Assembly: GCF_004027225.2 (NCBI RefSeq)
Contig: NC_044278.2
Location: 60,524,243-60,588,242, forward strand
Source of the DNA: Strigops habroptila
Lineage: Eukaryota; Chordata; Aves; Psittaciformes; Psittacidae
Reading direction: 5' to 3'
Length of the DNA stretch: 64,000 nt
The stretch's first letter is position 1. The number at the start of each line of letters is the position of its first letter. The position numbers and the translations under genes were made by a program. The notes beneath the pieces are model-generated. The model made no database searches, was not told where the DNA came from, and worked only from the letters and a program-made list of their open reading frames with translations. Positions 53,601-62,379 of this stretch are shown here, in pieces.

Positions 53601-53699
53601 CTTGTTGATGGGAAAGGTAAGTTAGTTTTATTTCAGACAAGGAAATTCAACACAAAAGTGATATACATTACCTCATATTGACAAAGTTTCCCCATACAG
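9166..53699 (-). CDS. UXS1: UXS1, UDP-glucuronate decarboxylase 1 (UDP-xylose synthase), gene span of 14 coding exons; first coding exon outside window
   Basis: The enzyme converts UDP-glucuronate to UDP-xylose plus CO2 using tightly bound NAD+, as a type II membrane protein in the Golgi/ER lumen; UDP-xylose primes proteoglycan glycosaminoglycan chains (family knowledge). Exons listed separately join in phase to residues 32-420 on human numbering. In order: end of the membrane anchor and VWGNFVNM (33-40); a charged, probably coiled-coil stem (42-72); the Rossmann motif GGAGFVG (95-101); acidic D119 after VTVV, expected to hold the NAD ribose; ASTSEVYG with T202/E204; catalytic YDEGK (Y231, K235); [13 protein letters not shown] (289-304); and the C-terminal [16 protein letters not shown] tail. 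All expected catalytic motifs are intact and no frameshift is seen, so the gene should be functional. The missing ~31 N-terminal residues and promoter should lie beyond 64000; no GC-rich island is visible before that. Confidence 0.97.
9298..11343 (-). other. UXS1: UXS1 intron before last coding exon
   Basis: About 2 kb with donor GTATGT at 11343 and acceptor CAG at 9298. I see no repeat element other than short T-rich runs near 9700-9730, and no second coding feature. Confidence 0.8.
11344..11447 (-). CDS. UXS1: UXS1 coding exon (residues 343-377)
   Basis: The 104-base exon completes a split Gly codon, then encodes [18 protein letters not shown] and [16 protein letters not shown]. The acceptor is TTTAATAG and the donor is GTATGT. 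The [13 protein letters not shown] segment is a hallmark of the extended short-chain dehydrogenase C-terminal substrate domain in UXS proteins. Confidence 0.96.
11448..13448 (-). other. UXS1: UXS1 intron containing a CR1 copy
   Basis: A 2-kb intron with donor GTAAGT and acceptor TAG. About a third is a truncated CR1 inserted antisense to UXS1 (11632-12381). The rest has no recognisable feature. Confidence 0.8.
11632..12381 (+). mobile_element. CR1 LINE fragment, 5' truncated, internally rearranged
   Basis: Plus-strand sequence matches the CR1 3' half: a remnant of the tract coding 'cttgacca..ctatgatgaaatgac', the 'aaggcaaattgtatcctgggctgcag' segment, 'ggcctggagaagagaaggctc', and the 3' end 'ccttccaacctcaacaattctgtgattctg'. 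The jump near 11730 indicates an internal deletion. A 34-bp duplication of ACATGGATTCACA (11632 and 11666) marks the 5' edge. Frames are broken, so it is dead. It is antisense to UXS1. Confidence 0.9.
13449..13506 (-). CDS. UXS1: UXS1 coding exon (residues 324-342)
   Basis: The 58-base exon encodes [19 protein letters not shown] and the first base of Gly343. The acceptor is TTTCTAG and the donor is GTAAGTATG. Human has Asn where this has the second Lys in IKK, by memory; otherwise it is the same. Confidence 0.96.
13507..14990 (-). other. UXS1: UXS1 intron with T/G-rich tract
   Basis: About 1.5 kb bounded by GTGAGTGTG and TAG. It contains the T/G-rich tract at 14579-14650 and a T19 run at 14712-14730. 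Nothing else is recognised. Confidence 0.8.
14579..14650 (+). repeat. T/G-rich tract with G-runs
   Basis: Alternating T-runs and G-runs, including a GGAGGGGGG block and GGGG inside T8 blocks. It is on the plus strand, which is the template strand of UXS1. A T19 run follows at 14712-14730. Confidence 0.8.
14991..15051 (-). CDS. UXS1: UXS1 coding exon (residues 303-323)
   Basis: The 61-base exon supplies the last base of Ser303, then [20 protein letters not shown]. The acceptor is TTTTTATAG and the donor GTGAGTGTG. The sequence appears identical to human as recalled. Confidence 0.96.
15052..16410 (-). other. UXS1: UXS1 intron containing a sense-strand CR1 tail
   Basis: About 1.36 kb with donor GTAAGCC and acceptor TAG. 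It holds an A14 run at 15314-15327 and the only CR1 fragment in the window that is in the same orientation as UXS1 (15531-15685). The rest is unremarkable. Confidence 0.8.
15531..15685 (-). mobile_element. CR1 LINE 3'-end fragment (minus orientation)
   Basis: The plus strand reads 'acagaatggtttgggttgcaaaggacctt', 'catctagttccaac', 'ccatgggcagggacacctcgcaccagaccaggttgctcaagg' and 'ccttgaacactgccagggatgg', the reverse complement of the CR1 3' terminus. It is about 155 bp and heavily truncated. Confidence 0.88.
16411..16454 (-). CDS. UXS1: UXS1 coding exon (residues 289-302 plus part of 303)
   Basis: The 44-base exon encodes [14 protein letters not shown] and two bases of Ser303. The acceptor is TTTCAG and the donor GTAAGCC. 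The segment lies at the substrate side of the active site; R297 (in QTRAF) is conserved in the family. The PGT at 292-294 differs from SGS in human as I recall it. Confidence 0.95.
16455..18327 (-). other. UXS1: UXS1 intron with a G-quadruplex motif
   Basis: About 1.9 kb with donor GTAAGTAATG. It contains the G-run motif at 16968-16995 and a 155-codon plus-strand open frame at 17312-17779 that I judge spurious. No transposon is recognised. Confidence 0.8.
16968..16995 (+). repeat. G-run cluster fitting a canonical G-quadruplex pattern
   Basis: Four G-tracts of 3, 8, 3 and 8 bases are separated by spacers AC, TGA and T. All lie within 28 bases on the plus (UXS1 template) strand, about 510 bases upstream of a UXS1 exon in transcript direction. 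Confidence 0.85.
18328..18447 (-). CDS. UXS1: UXS1 coding exon (residues 249-288)
   Basis: The 120-base exon has phase 0 at both ends and encodes 40 residues starting [18 protein letters not shown] and ending [10 protein letters not shown]. The acceptor is TTGCCTACAG and the donor [28 protein letters not shown] is a family-conserved substrate-binding stretch. Confidence 0.97.
18470..19130 (-). pseudogene. Possible degraded coding-like fragment of unidentified origin
   Basis: On the minus strand, 18769 to about 18470 is open for roughly 100 codons with protein-like composition (segments [58 protein letters not shown]). Further upstream on the same strand, other frames give [20 protein letters not shown] and [20 protein letters not shown], broken by stops and frame changes. 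The Leu/Ile-rich helical look suggests a fragment of a HEAT-like or other helical protein, perhaps a retrocopy. I do not recognise the parent. It may equally be chance reading through an AT-rich intron. No start codon, poly(A) tail or flanking repeat could be fixed. Confidence 0.3.
19817..19869 (+). repeat. Two-copy tandem duplication, 28-bp period
   Basis: The 25-base units at 19817-19841 and 19845-19869 differ only by a shifted A (GATTCAAATGAAATCC versus GATTCAAAATGAATCC), both followed by TCAAAGAAG, with a 3-base spacer. This looks like a recent local duplication in the UXS1 intron. Confidence 0.85.
26610..26694 (+). mobile_element. CR1 LINE 3'-end fragment
   Basis: Matches the CR1 terminus: 'ccctgcccatggcaggg', 'ttggaactagatgatcttaaggtcctttccaaccc' and the tail octamers ATTCTATG ATTCTATG at 26679-26694. 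It is about 85 bp and antisense to UXS1. An A21 run follows 21 bases later. Confidence 0.9.
26716..26736 (+). repeat. A21 homopolymer
   Basis: Uninterrupted run of 21 A on the plus strand, shortly after a CR1 tail. CR1 does not normally carry poly(A), so the adjacency is probably coincidental. Confidence 0.9.
28448..28569 (-). CDS. UXS1: UXS1 coding exon with catalytic YxxxK (residues 208-248)
   Basis: The 122-base exon finishes Asp208, then encodes [28 protein letters not shown] and [17 protein letters not shown] is the short-chain dehydrogenase catalytic pair, Tyr231 and Lys235 on human numbering, both intact. The acceptor is CCCGTAG and the donor GTATTA. Human has Ser where this has Asn in HPQNED, by memory. 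Confidence 0.97.
28570..30609 (-). other. UXS1: UXS1 intron, no recognised elements
   Basis: About 2 kb with donor GTAAGAAGG and acceptor GTAG. I see only A/T-rich sequence and short non-conserved open frames. Confidence 0.8.
30610..30669 (-). CDS. UXS1: UXS1 coding exon (residues 188-207)
   Basis: The 60-base exon carries two bases of Gly188, then [19 protein letters not shown] and one base of Asp208. ASTSEVYG provides the Thr202/Glu204 region that neighbours the catalytic Tyr in extended short-chain dehydrogenases. The acceptor is TTTAG and the donor GTAAGAAGG. Confidence 0.96.
30670..32018 (-). other. UXS1: UXS1 intron, no recognised elements
   Basis: About 1.35 kb with donor GTAAGTGG and acceptor TTTAG. 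No repeat or second gene is recognised. Confidence 0.8.
32019..32123 (-). CDS. UXS1: UXS1 coding exon (residues 153-188)
   Basis: The 105-base exon encodes the end of Val153, then [34 protein letters not shown] and one base of Gly188. [11 protein letters not shown] is the NAD and substrate loop typical of UXS proteins. The acceptor is TTTTCTGTAG and the donor GTAAGTGG. Confidence 0.97.
32124..40216 (-). other. UXS1: UXS1 8-kb intron with G/T-rich tract and candidate conserved block
   Basis: Donor GTGAGTAG and acceptor GTAG. It includes an A/C-rich patch near 34768-34815, the large G/T tract at 37273-37467, a possible conserved non-coding block at 38860-39140 and an (AAAT)n stretch at 39344-39358. 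No CR1 copy is recognised. Confidence 0.8.
37273..37467 (+). repeat. 195-bp G/T-rich low-complexity tract with many G-runs
   Basis: The plus strand is nearly devoid of A and C and carries at least nine runs of three or more G, among them G7 and G10, between T-runs, ending in T25 at about 37444-37467. It has high quadruplex potential on the UXS1 template strand. Open frames here (poly-Phe/Gly one way, poly-Lys/Pro the other) are artefacts of composition. Confidence 0.9.
40217..40397 (-). CDS. UXS1: UXS1 coding exon with NAD-binding Rossmann motif (residues 93-153)
   Basis: The 181-base exon is the largest in the gene here. It encodes [36 protein letters not shown] and [18 protein letters not shown], ending EPLYIE plus one base of Val153. 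GGAGFVG (Gly95, 98, 101) is the GxxGxxG dinucleotide fingerprint; Asp119 follows the second beta strand, as expected for an NAD-dependent enzyme. The acceptor is CTAACGCAG and the donor GTGAGTAG. Confidence 0.98.
41034..41087 (+). mobile_element. CR1 LINE 3'-tail remnant
   Basis: A short match to the CR1 terminus: 'ttggtctagatgatcgtagtaggtcctctctaact' followed by ATTCTATTCTAT. It is old and truncated to about 54 bp, and antisense to UXS1. Confidence 0.75.
41734..41871 (+). repeat. A-rich / A-C-rich low-complexity tract
   Basis: A18 at 41734-41751, a second A-run to 41771, then alternating A and C blocks (ACCC, ACCCC) to about 41815, and a third A17 run at 41855-41871. The minus strand, the UXS1 sense strand, carries the matching T/G pattern. 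It is the reverse-complement type of the tract at 37273-37467. Confidence 0.9.
45302..45362 (-). CDS. UXS1: UXS1 coding exon (residues 72-92)
   Basis: The 61-base exon completes Ser72 and encodes [20 protein letters not shown], leading into the first beta strand of the Rossmann fold. The acceptor is TTCTATAG and the donor GTAAGTTGG. It appears identical to human as recalled. Confidence 0.97.
45363..49259 (-). other. UXS1: UXS1 3.9-kb intron with long A-runs
   Basis: Donor GTATGTC and acceptor TATAG. Contains A17 at 47183-47199 and A32 at 47632-47663. No CR1, RNA gene or second coding exon is recognised. Confidence 0.8.
47632..47663 (+). repeat. A32 homopolymer
   Basis: The longest uninterrupted homopolymer in the window, 32 A followed by CAAAAG. 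I do not see a recognisable retrogene upstream of it on the plus strand. Confidence 0.9.
49260..49303 (-). CDS. UXS1: UXS1 stem-region coding exon (residues 58-72)
   Basis: The 44-base exon encodes [14 protein letters not shown] and two bases of Ser72. The acceptor is TATTTCAG and the donor GTATGTC. The heptad-like, charged sequence fits the lumenal stem or coiled coil between the membrane anchor and the catalytic domain. Human has MVEPLREKIRDLEK by memory. Confidence 0.95.
49304..50838 (-). other. UXS1: UXS1 intron, no recognised elements
   Basis: About 1.5 kb with donor GTTAGT and acceptor TTTCAG. Nothing beyond short A-runs is recognised. Confidence 0.8.
50839..50887 (-). CDS. UXS1: UXS1 stem-region coding exon (residues 41-57)
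   Basis: The 49-base exon completes Arg41 and encodes [16 protein letters not shown]. The acceptor is TTGCCAACAG and the donor GTTAGT, a less common but valid donor. Human has SIQENGELKIESKIEE by memory, so the stem is moderately diverged while the phase is conserved. Confidence 0.93.
50888..53671 (-). other. UXS1: UXS1 intron, no recognised elements
   Basis: About 2.8 kb with donor GTAATG and acceptor AACAG. An A/C-rich patch lies near 51386-51420. The minus-strand frame at 52646-52957 has no recognisable similarity. Confidence 0.8.
53672..53699 (-). CDS. UXS1: UXS1 micro-exon at end of membrane anchor (residues 32-41)
   Basis: This 28-base exon is the most upstream coding exon in the window. 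It carries two bases (CT) of residue 32, then VWGNFVNM and two bases of Arg41. The acceptor is TGTTTTTCAG and the donor GTAATG. Both phases fit the neighbours, and VWGNFVNMR is the conserved junction after the transmembrane helix. It is too short to find by open-frame search and rests on homology and phase. Confidence 0.9.
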
Positions 53700-54644
53700 C
53701 TGAAAAACAAGAAGAGAGAGAACATTAGAGTATCATAAACCAGTACATGAGGTCATTTTTTTCCTATTATCATCAGAAAGAATTTAAAAATTTATTATTA
53801 AGTATGCCAATCACAAATTATCTAAACAAGTTACACACGTGATATATGTACAGACATGAAGTGACTAGAACACAGTTTAAAAGTATGTGAGGAATTCTGA
53901 TGAAATTACATGAGATTATAAAACCATAGGAAAATACAGTAATTAACTGAAAAAGGACTAGACTATTCCAGTACACACCTGGAATTATCTGACCAGCAAA
54001 TCAGCGGATACACTGATCATCATCTCCACAGTATATTACATAAACAAAACATACAAGACTTCTCTGAACTATAATTTGCCATTGCACATAGATTAAACAA
54101 ACCAGAACTTTGAACTTGCTTATTAGGGCTATTGAAAAAAAAAAAAAACCAAAAAACAAACCACCAAACCAAAAACTGGTAAGAGCAAGAAAAAAGTCCT
54201 GTAGACCTGAACCACACAAGCTGGAAACTACAGACTGACAAGCATAAAAGGCTGGCCACTACAGGCGATAGCTGATCCAGTCTGAAAAGGTGCCACAAGA
54301 GTCCTGCATTAAATGTAGCAAGGGTTCGTGTGCATACGCATTCTCTCTCTAAATATGTATATATTGTGATGCAGACACAAAAGGTATCTAAGCAATATAA
54401 CTAAATGCCTCACTAAGTAAGACAAGCCCATTTATTAAACTGCTTGCATAGGAAAAAAAAATGTTAAGGAAGACAAACTGCAGTGTAAAAATTCAAACAG
54501 CAAGCATGTATTATCTGTTTATCTGTGTTCACAAAAAGCTTCATCTGCCCAATTTTGGATACTTTTAAGATCCATCTAGACACTTAAGATTCAGCTGAAC
54601 AGGTGCTGGGACATCTAGTCTAGGTCATACTTTGCCTGGAAATG

Positions 54645-54696
54645 CTGGAACAGATGATCCTTGAGGTCCCTTCCAACCTCGTATTCTTTGACTCTG
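54645..54696 (+). mobile_element. CR1 LINE 3'-tail remnant
   Basis: Sequence 'gctggaacagatgatccttgaggtcccttccaacctcgtattctttgactctg' matches the CR1 terminus with diverged tail octamers. It is short and old, antisense to UXS1. Confidence 0.8.
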
Positions 54697-56834
54697 TAAC
54701 TTATTTTCTGCTACAAAAAAAATCTTCCGAAACTGTTCAGGACTTAAGTGATTACACAGACCATCAGAACACTGATTTTCCTTTCAACTAGAATGTGGTT
54801 TAAAGTGAAAAAACAAGATAATGAGGCTACACTACACAGTTGACAACTTCAGACTGTGAAGACGGACAAGGTTAATATGGAACAGTTACATAATGGACTC
54901 TGCAACAGTAAGTGATACAGGAAATATACCCCCAATATCTCCAGAAAAATCATTCTGCAATTGATTTTTAAGAGATAAGGCTCAACCTAAGGATCCAAAG
55001 TACCCTGAGTCTTAAGGAGGGTGAGTAGCTTATATGCAGTACTAATATACATATAGAAAACTTCTGAAGTGTCCTCAGTTTTTGTAAGCTGTGCTTCAGG
55101 TCTCAAGTAGCGGCTAATGAAGTATTGTGCCTAGATTCAGGCTCTGCACATACACTTTCGTGATTATTACTTATTGATCTCAAGCAGACAGATGAGGTGC
55201 TACAGAAACAAGAAAACAAAAAAGTGCTGCTACAGCCTCAGGCACCTTCCACGCAAGACAAGAAAGGAAACATACCCAGGGAAGAGGAGTGAGGATGCAG
55301 GAATGCAGTCACTGTCCCACTCTTTATAAGATGGCAAAGCTGCTGACCTGTCTTTAACTACTGAGTTATTCAAAGAGTAACTCAAATGAACCCATGACAG
55401 ACTATTAAACAAACTGTAGGAGGGCACCGTGATATTTATGGGTGTATCGTAAAACCTCTTTGGTCTTCCAGGAAAAGATAAGGAAGTTTTATGTTAGAAC
55501 AGATGATCAATAGAATCCAACTGAATTTAAAGAACACTGGATTTTATATTAATTAGATAAAGTAAATTCTTTAGGAAGAAGGGATACAGTGCTGAGCACT
55601 AAGCTGAAATCAGGTTATTTACCCTCCGGGTAGGATTTTAGAATTATTTATGATAATGTTAATGGAAAAATTTTTCTTTTTTTTTCTTTTCCCCCCTCAG
55701 GGAATGATGACCATCTGGCAACTACAGGTACAGAATTCTCAAGTTAAACATTACTCAGCTATACTTAAAATCAGTTATTTTTCTGGGCTGCAGAAACCCC
55801 TACAAATAGCAGTGTATTGTTTGCACGGTGGCAGGAAACATCTGGGCTTAGCTGGTGAAACAAGAATTGATGAAAAAAATGGGTTGCCAGCTGCACCACA
55901 AATACCACCCTGACAAGTTTTGTTGCAAAGACAGTGCAGCTACATTGCATACAAGAAACTGGCTTCCTAAAGAAACCATGTTAATTGTATGTGCTCAGTG
56001 TCCACAGCAGGGAAGGAGAGGTCAGAAAGGGCTTTGTGTACTTCCGGAAACACTGTCCTTGATACTCCAGTTCTACAGGAGTAAATGACCTTCCATTAAG
56101 CTTCCAGGAAGCATATCTTTGTACCATTGCAAAAAAGAATGAAACTGCAAAATGAACTACATAGGAAATACCACATGGAAGGATCTGAAGAACCCTGAAG
56201 TCTCTCTCACATGCAGAGGTGCTGCAGAAACTCACCTGAACATACTGCCCTCACAAAGGATTCTGAATGCACAATGCTAAGGAGGATCTCTACAGCTACT
56301 GTGTGTTCACATACAGCTTACGTCAAGGTTGAAGGGATGAGAGGCAAGGTTTTGCACCTTGCCCTAAGGCAAGGTGTAATTAAGTTTTTGTTGTTGGTGG
56401 TTTTGTTTTTTCCCTAAATGCACATCACAGTTGTTTATATAATGGGCTTACACAGCTGCAGAACCAGCAGTATGATGACTCTATGGCTTAAAGAGGATTT
56501 CCTTCATTTGTCACTTCCTTGCCCTAAAGGTTATGCCAAGGCCACTGTGACATTCAGGCAAGAATGACAAAAACATATTAAGACAAGCGCGCCCGAATCC
56601 ATGAGCAGAATGATGAGAATTACAAGCCTAAATCCGAGCTGAAAACCCTCACAGGCACCAAGCTCACGTACCAAAAGCTGCAGATGTGAATGGTTAATAA
56701 AGCTTCCATACCAGCAAGGTCAACAATCAGGCACGACACATAAACCCACTTTTTAAAAGCATCAGACTCCTCACAGACCCAGTTCAAGCAAATACTAATG
56801 TAACTGAGCACCTCACTGCAAAAGCCAGTCTCGG

Positions 56835-56863
56835 AAAAAAAAAAAAAAAAAAGAAAAAAAAAA
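56835..56863 (+). repeat. A-rich homopolymer run
   Basis: A18 then G then A10, in the UXS1 first intron. Confidence 0.9.
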
Positions 56864-59224
56864 CAATTTAAAATAAATTCCAACTCTAAAGCCAAATCTT
56901 GTAAGCAAGGGGTATTCATCCAGGATAATAGCCCTATGCCAATTCTCAAACACCCTCATTTAACACCGTCATCTCCCACAGCCACACACAGTACATAGTC
57001 CACGAAGAACTTCCTATTCATCCAACTAGAGAGCATTCCTGGGCAGAGTGTCTTCCTGACATCTACTTCCTGCCATCCACTGCAAGGAAAGAATCCATGA
57101 TTTATTGGACCAGAGAGGCAGAAGCATGACTTGTAACCAAACAATTAAGACACTCACCTAACAAGAGAGAAGAAACAGAGATTCTGTTTATTCTCTCAAA
57201 GATTATTTGTAAACCTTACCCAATGACTAAGGCAGTAGTAAGTTGCCATTAGAGATCAGAATTATCTGGGTTGTTCTGAGACACATGAAAGCCTGGTTTA
57301 ATGACCTGTAGGAAAAGGTGTAGTCCTATTTTGACTCTGTGTTCTGGGATGTTTTTTTTCCTCTGCATCCCTTCCATAAAATAACAGGAACAATCATTCT
57401 TACTGTAGCATTTTTGCAAGGATTAATTGCAAGTACAGTGAAAATACATCAGAGGCATTAATCACTCCCACAGATGTTACACTTTAAAGTGACAGCTTCC
57501 AGAGAAGAAGAATGACATGCCTTGGATGAAGCGATAAAGAGCTGTACTTTTAGAAAAGGAGATTTGTTTCTTAAAGCCTTAATCACAGTATTGTTATTAA
57601 AGAGGTATTTACATTTTGCCAACTAACCTTAATCACTCATGGTTTTCAGAAAACCCCAATCCTCTTTTTTGTTTGGTTTGTTACTTGGTTTTCCCCTCCA
57701 GCCTCTCAGAGATAAAGCTACAACCATTTGGCAAGCGCAAACTTAAGGCAAAATTGTTGATTTCTAAGACTTCTCAAAACAATCCTAAACAAAAGCCAGT
57801 CAGTCACTGGCATGTGAAGAATGGATTTCTTTCTACTGAATACATTTATATTCCTAGAAATAGAAAGGTCTGTTGAGTTTTTCTAGAGAAGACCCTTTCT
57901 GAAATCATGCTGGATGCAGAGCAGTACAATGATTGGGCTATTTTCAGCAAAGAAATATTCCAAGAGCTATCCTTTGGATATAAGTCAACCCTGCCTATAT
58001 GAAGTCAAAAGGAAAAAAAACAAAAACCCACCAAAAACCAAACACTGCCCTCCAATCTGTTAAGTCACACTCAAAAAGGTACAACAGAAATCCCAAGCAA
58101 TTTGCTGTTGAGGATGCACTATTAAATGCACACTTCCCTATCTGCCACAGCCAGACCTTTAGCTCTGACCAGATGCACTTCATAGCAGGCAAGGGTTATT
58201 CTTCTTCAGAATATAAGAACAAGATGTATGTTTTTACCTGGATATCTTTTGAGTCTGTAATCTGCAATAATACTTACTGTATAGATTTCTATAAAACACA
58301 GATTACTACTCTGAGAACCTTGCATGCTGTAATTAAGTCATCCACAACAGGCTGGGGAACCAGAAAAATAACACTATTGCAATCTGAAGGTGGGGAAAAA
58401 AAAGACAATCTCAAAGGATGAGTCTTCTTCTCTAGGTCTCTTTAAATTACATTAAAATAAAGTCATAAACTATCACATGGCACCAACAGTAATAAACACT
58501 CATGATCTGAAATTATTAGTGACAATATTAGTTTCAGCATCCCATACATTTTAAAAAAGATGTTTTAAAAAGAGAGACCATGATGCCCTCAGAGATACAA
58601 CTGTACCAAAAATCAACACAATCTCTTTTAAACTAATTTTGTTTCCCAATGGCTTTGTTGTTTGCATTTTCAAGACACACGGTTAAGGAAACTTTTATAC
58701 AAACTTTTGTCTAAGTAGATATAGCTGAAAACACAGGATTTTTTCCTTGTATCACTCTCCTTACGCCTTCTGATTCTCAGAATAAAAAGAGTACAAGATG
58801 ACACTAGTTTCAAATAGAACTCACTATCAACAGAAACAGCATGCAGGAACAGCATGAACTGAAATGCAGTCATAACCTGAATTTCTTGAGCAAAATTGTA
58901 AGCTCTGAATGTCCAGAGTGAATTGCTTCAGCCAAATTTTCTGTTTCAGAGAGACGCAATGTCATTCAAAAGACGGTTTTTTCCTTAAATCTGACTCTCT
59001 ATAGTCAGTCAGCAGCTTCAATCTCCTGGTAGAAATAAGCTTTTTGTCTCCAGAGGAAAACTTGACAAAAGAAAAGTAGGCGAAGGGAACTCAGAATGCT
59101 TATTATTACAGATGCACTAAAGTCTTAATTTGATTCTTTTGCAGATCTCAATTAGATTTGTAATTAATAAAAAGAAAAAAATAGTTTTCTTTAAGAAACT
59201 ATTATTTCCCAAACAACATCTTTG

Positions 59225-60186
59225 TTGCTAAATTGGATAAGGAATTGGATGAGTGGCTGCATCCAAAGAGTTGCAGTCAGTGGTTCAATGTCCAAAGGCA
59301 GATCAGTAGCAACTGGTATCCCCCAGGGGTCTGCACTGTGACTGGTACCGTTCAGTACCTTTATTAATGACCCAGTGGGATTAAAGTACACCCTCAGCAA
59401 GTTTGCAGATGATATTGAGCCGAGTGGGCAAATACGAACCTCATGAAGTTCAACAAGGCCAAGTACAAGATCCTGCACCTAGGTCAGGGCAATCAAGTGT
59501 CAATACAGACTGGGTTACAAATGGACTGAGGGCAGCCCTGCAGAGAAGGACCTGGGGATACTGGTGGGGGAAAAATTAGACATGAAGTGGCAATGTGTGC
59601 TTACAGCCTAGAAAGCCAACCATATCCTGGGCTGCATCAACAGAAGCATGGCCATCTGATCAAGGGAGGTGATTCTGCCACTCCACTCTCGTGAGACCGC
59701 ACCCGCAGTACTGCGTTCAGCTCTGGGGAACCCAGTACAAGAACATGGACCTGTTGAAGTGGGTCCAGAGGGGGGCCACAAATATGCTCAGAGGGCTGGA
59801 GGACCTCTGCTATGGAGACAGGCTGAAAGAGTTGGGATAGTTCAGCCTGGAGAAGAGAAGACTCTAAGGAGACCTTACTGCAGCCTTTCAGTACTTAAAG
59901 GGGACTTACAAGAAGAACGAAGAGAAACTTTTTACCAGGGCCCGTAGGGATAGGACAAGGGGCAACAATGTTGAAAAACAGTAGGTTTAAATTAGATACA
60001 AGAAAGCAATTCTTTACTATGAGGGTGGTGAGACATGGAACAGGTTGCCCAGAGAAGTTGTGGATGCCCTGTCGCTGGGAGCGTTCAAGGAGCAACCTCA
60101 TCTAGTTAAAGATGTCCTTGTCCATGGCAGGGCATTGGAATTAGATGATCTTTAAAAAGTCCCTTCCAATCCAATCCATTCTATGA
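59225..60186 (+). mobile_element. CR1 LINE fragment, about 960 bp, 5' truncated and frame-broken
   Basis: Begins within the reverse transcriptase region ('ggctgcatccaaagagttgcagtcag', then 'tatcccccaggggtctgcactg'). It runs through the 'tttgcagatgat' segment and 'atcctgggctgcatcaacagaagcatggcc', and ends 'cccttccaatccaatccattctatgac'. A deletion follows the 'gcagatgatattgagc' point, and stops interrupt every frame. It is antisense to UXS1. Confidence 0.93.
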
Positions 60187-62379
60187 CTTGGCCAATGCAT
60201 TTCAAACTGCATTTTATAGTCTAGATTTCACAAAAATAAAAAAACTTCAATTGTATCCTATCTGTACTTCCAGCAATTTGTTAATTTGCTTTAGAAAATT
60301 ATTATACTGATGAGAGCATGTTGCAGTATTAGTGGAGATAAAAACATAAAACTACTAATCATAACTTTATACTACAGACTGTCACCTTCCCGGGAGAAGT
60401 TTATGATTATGCCTTTGGGGAATGTACAATAATTTGAATATTTTTAAAAAATAATAATCTACTCCTTTGCTGTGTCTATATAGATTTCTGTATGGCAAGT
60501 AGCTCTTCCTGTTGTATTTCTTGAACTGATGTCTTCAACAGTAAAGTTCCTGCTCCAAATCAAAGACAACAGATAGGAACTGTAGCTTTTCCCACATGGA
60601 TAGTAGCCTAGACACCAGGACATAGGGTTTTCTGAAGGGGAAGATGCTCTCTCTTCAACTGGGAGAACACCATTCTATGTCAATCCCCCAGCTAGTCATC
60701 ACCTAGCAAAACAAAGGCAATATAGTTACCAGGATGTTTTTGTACCTTCTCTGAAGAAGGAACACTTAAGCTTTGGCAAACTGATACACTCCTACAGCTG
60801 TGAGATATAACATTATGCAAATTTTCTTTCTTTACAAGAGTTAATGGAGCTTCATACTGGATGGGAAGCTAATCATCTTACTCTAAAACACTTACTCTAA
60901 AATTTCAGTCAGCATCATCACTTCATGACTGAATTCTGTTCTTCTTTTCCCAAATGGCAAATTCTTTTCAAATCTACTGTTTTTTTTCCAGTTCTCTGTT
61001 CAGTGTTTCTACTCCTTCCCATCTCATATCTTTAGCACATTACCTTTTACCAAGACTCATCCATTTTTCTCTGTTCATCACATTTTGCCACATGTAAGGT
61101 AATGCACTCCAATTGTTAATTACTACAAACAAACAAACAAAAAAATAATCCAGTATTTACAACACAAAAAAAACTCAGAATGCAATCCACTTCTCTCTCC
61201 CCAGGGTCCACAAATGAGAAGTTGAAAACCACCAGTTTCAACTAAACTCTACTTTGGTAGAGTTAGTTGAAGTCTTTTTTTACAGAAAAGAAACAAGCAA
61301 TATAAATGATGGGGAAACATTTCCCACTTTGTAAAAATACAGGGGGGAAAGAAGATGAAAGCTCTAAGAGTATTTTTGTGCTTGAGTAGAATGATGACAG
61401 CACCAACTCCTGCACATGCAGCAGAGAATACAAATACTAAGTGGATATAAAATATTAAGACAAACACCAGAGGCAAATACCAAAGACAAATATTAAATGG
61501 AGATAAGCTGAGAACTGTAAGGGTGAAGATGGCTAGCAAAGCAGAGCTGAAGTCCATCTATTCCTGACAAACTCAACTGAATCTTGAATAAATTTTCATA
61601 AGCTACAAAGCTATGGCAAGTTGGAAGTCTGACAAGCAGAGAACTGGAAGCTGTTGAAGACAGTAAACCTATTTGCATAAACCCACAGATGAAAGGCAGC
61701 TCTGCAGGACATGAAGCCAGCAAGAAAATGTTTTTGGTTTGGTTTTTTTTGTGGAGAATCCATGGCACACTGACACAAAAAGCAGGCAAGCCTGCTGTCA
61801 CATCAGACCATTTCTAACTCTTCCATGGTCAGTCAATCCTCCTGTCTAGTTGCAAAACAGCTGGGGAAGAAAGATTTTTGGTATCCTCCACAACAGTGCT
61901 GAATAACTTTCAGACAGCTAGCCTGAATCAATACGACAGGACCAAATTTGCATCTATTCTTCTATTATGAAAAGTGAAACTAAAAGCTTATCAGAACACA
62001 AGTAGCATTTAGCCTTTGAGCACATGCAAGACAAGCAACATGCAAGGGGCTGGTAAGATTCAAACTGAAAAGCTTACTCACACCTTGACATTCTGAGAAG
62101 AACACACTACATTGTTCCTATCCGACGGAAATTTGACAAAAACGAATGGCTAACCTTGTAAAACAAAGGATAAAAGCCACAGAAACCAACAATGCTGGGA
62201 GAAGTCAAGCAAGTGCACTGCAGGATGTGCTTCCCTCACATTATTTTTATGTTTTAAGTTGTTTTGGTAGATGTGCTGTAGTTTATCATAAAAAGGTACC
62301 AAGGTCTTAAGCTTGGATGTCATGACAACACCCTATTATTCCTCCTTTCTTGCCTTGGAAAAGGAACAAGGCTACTGAC

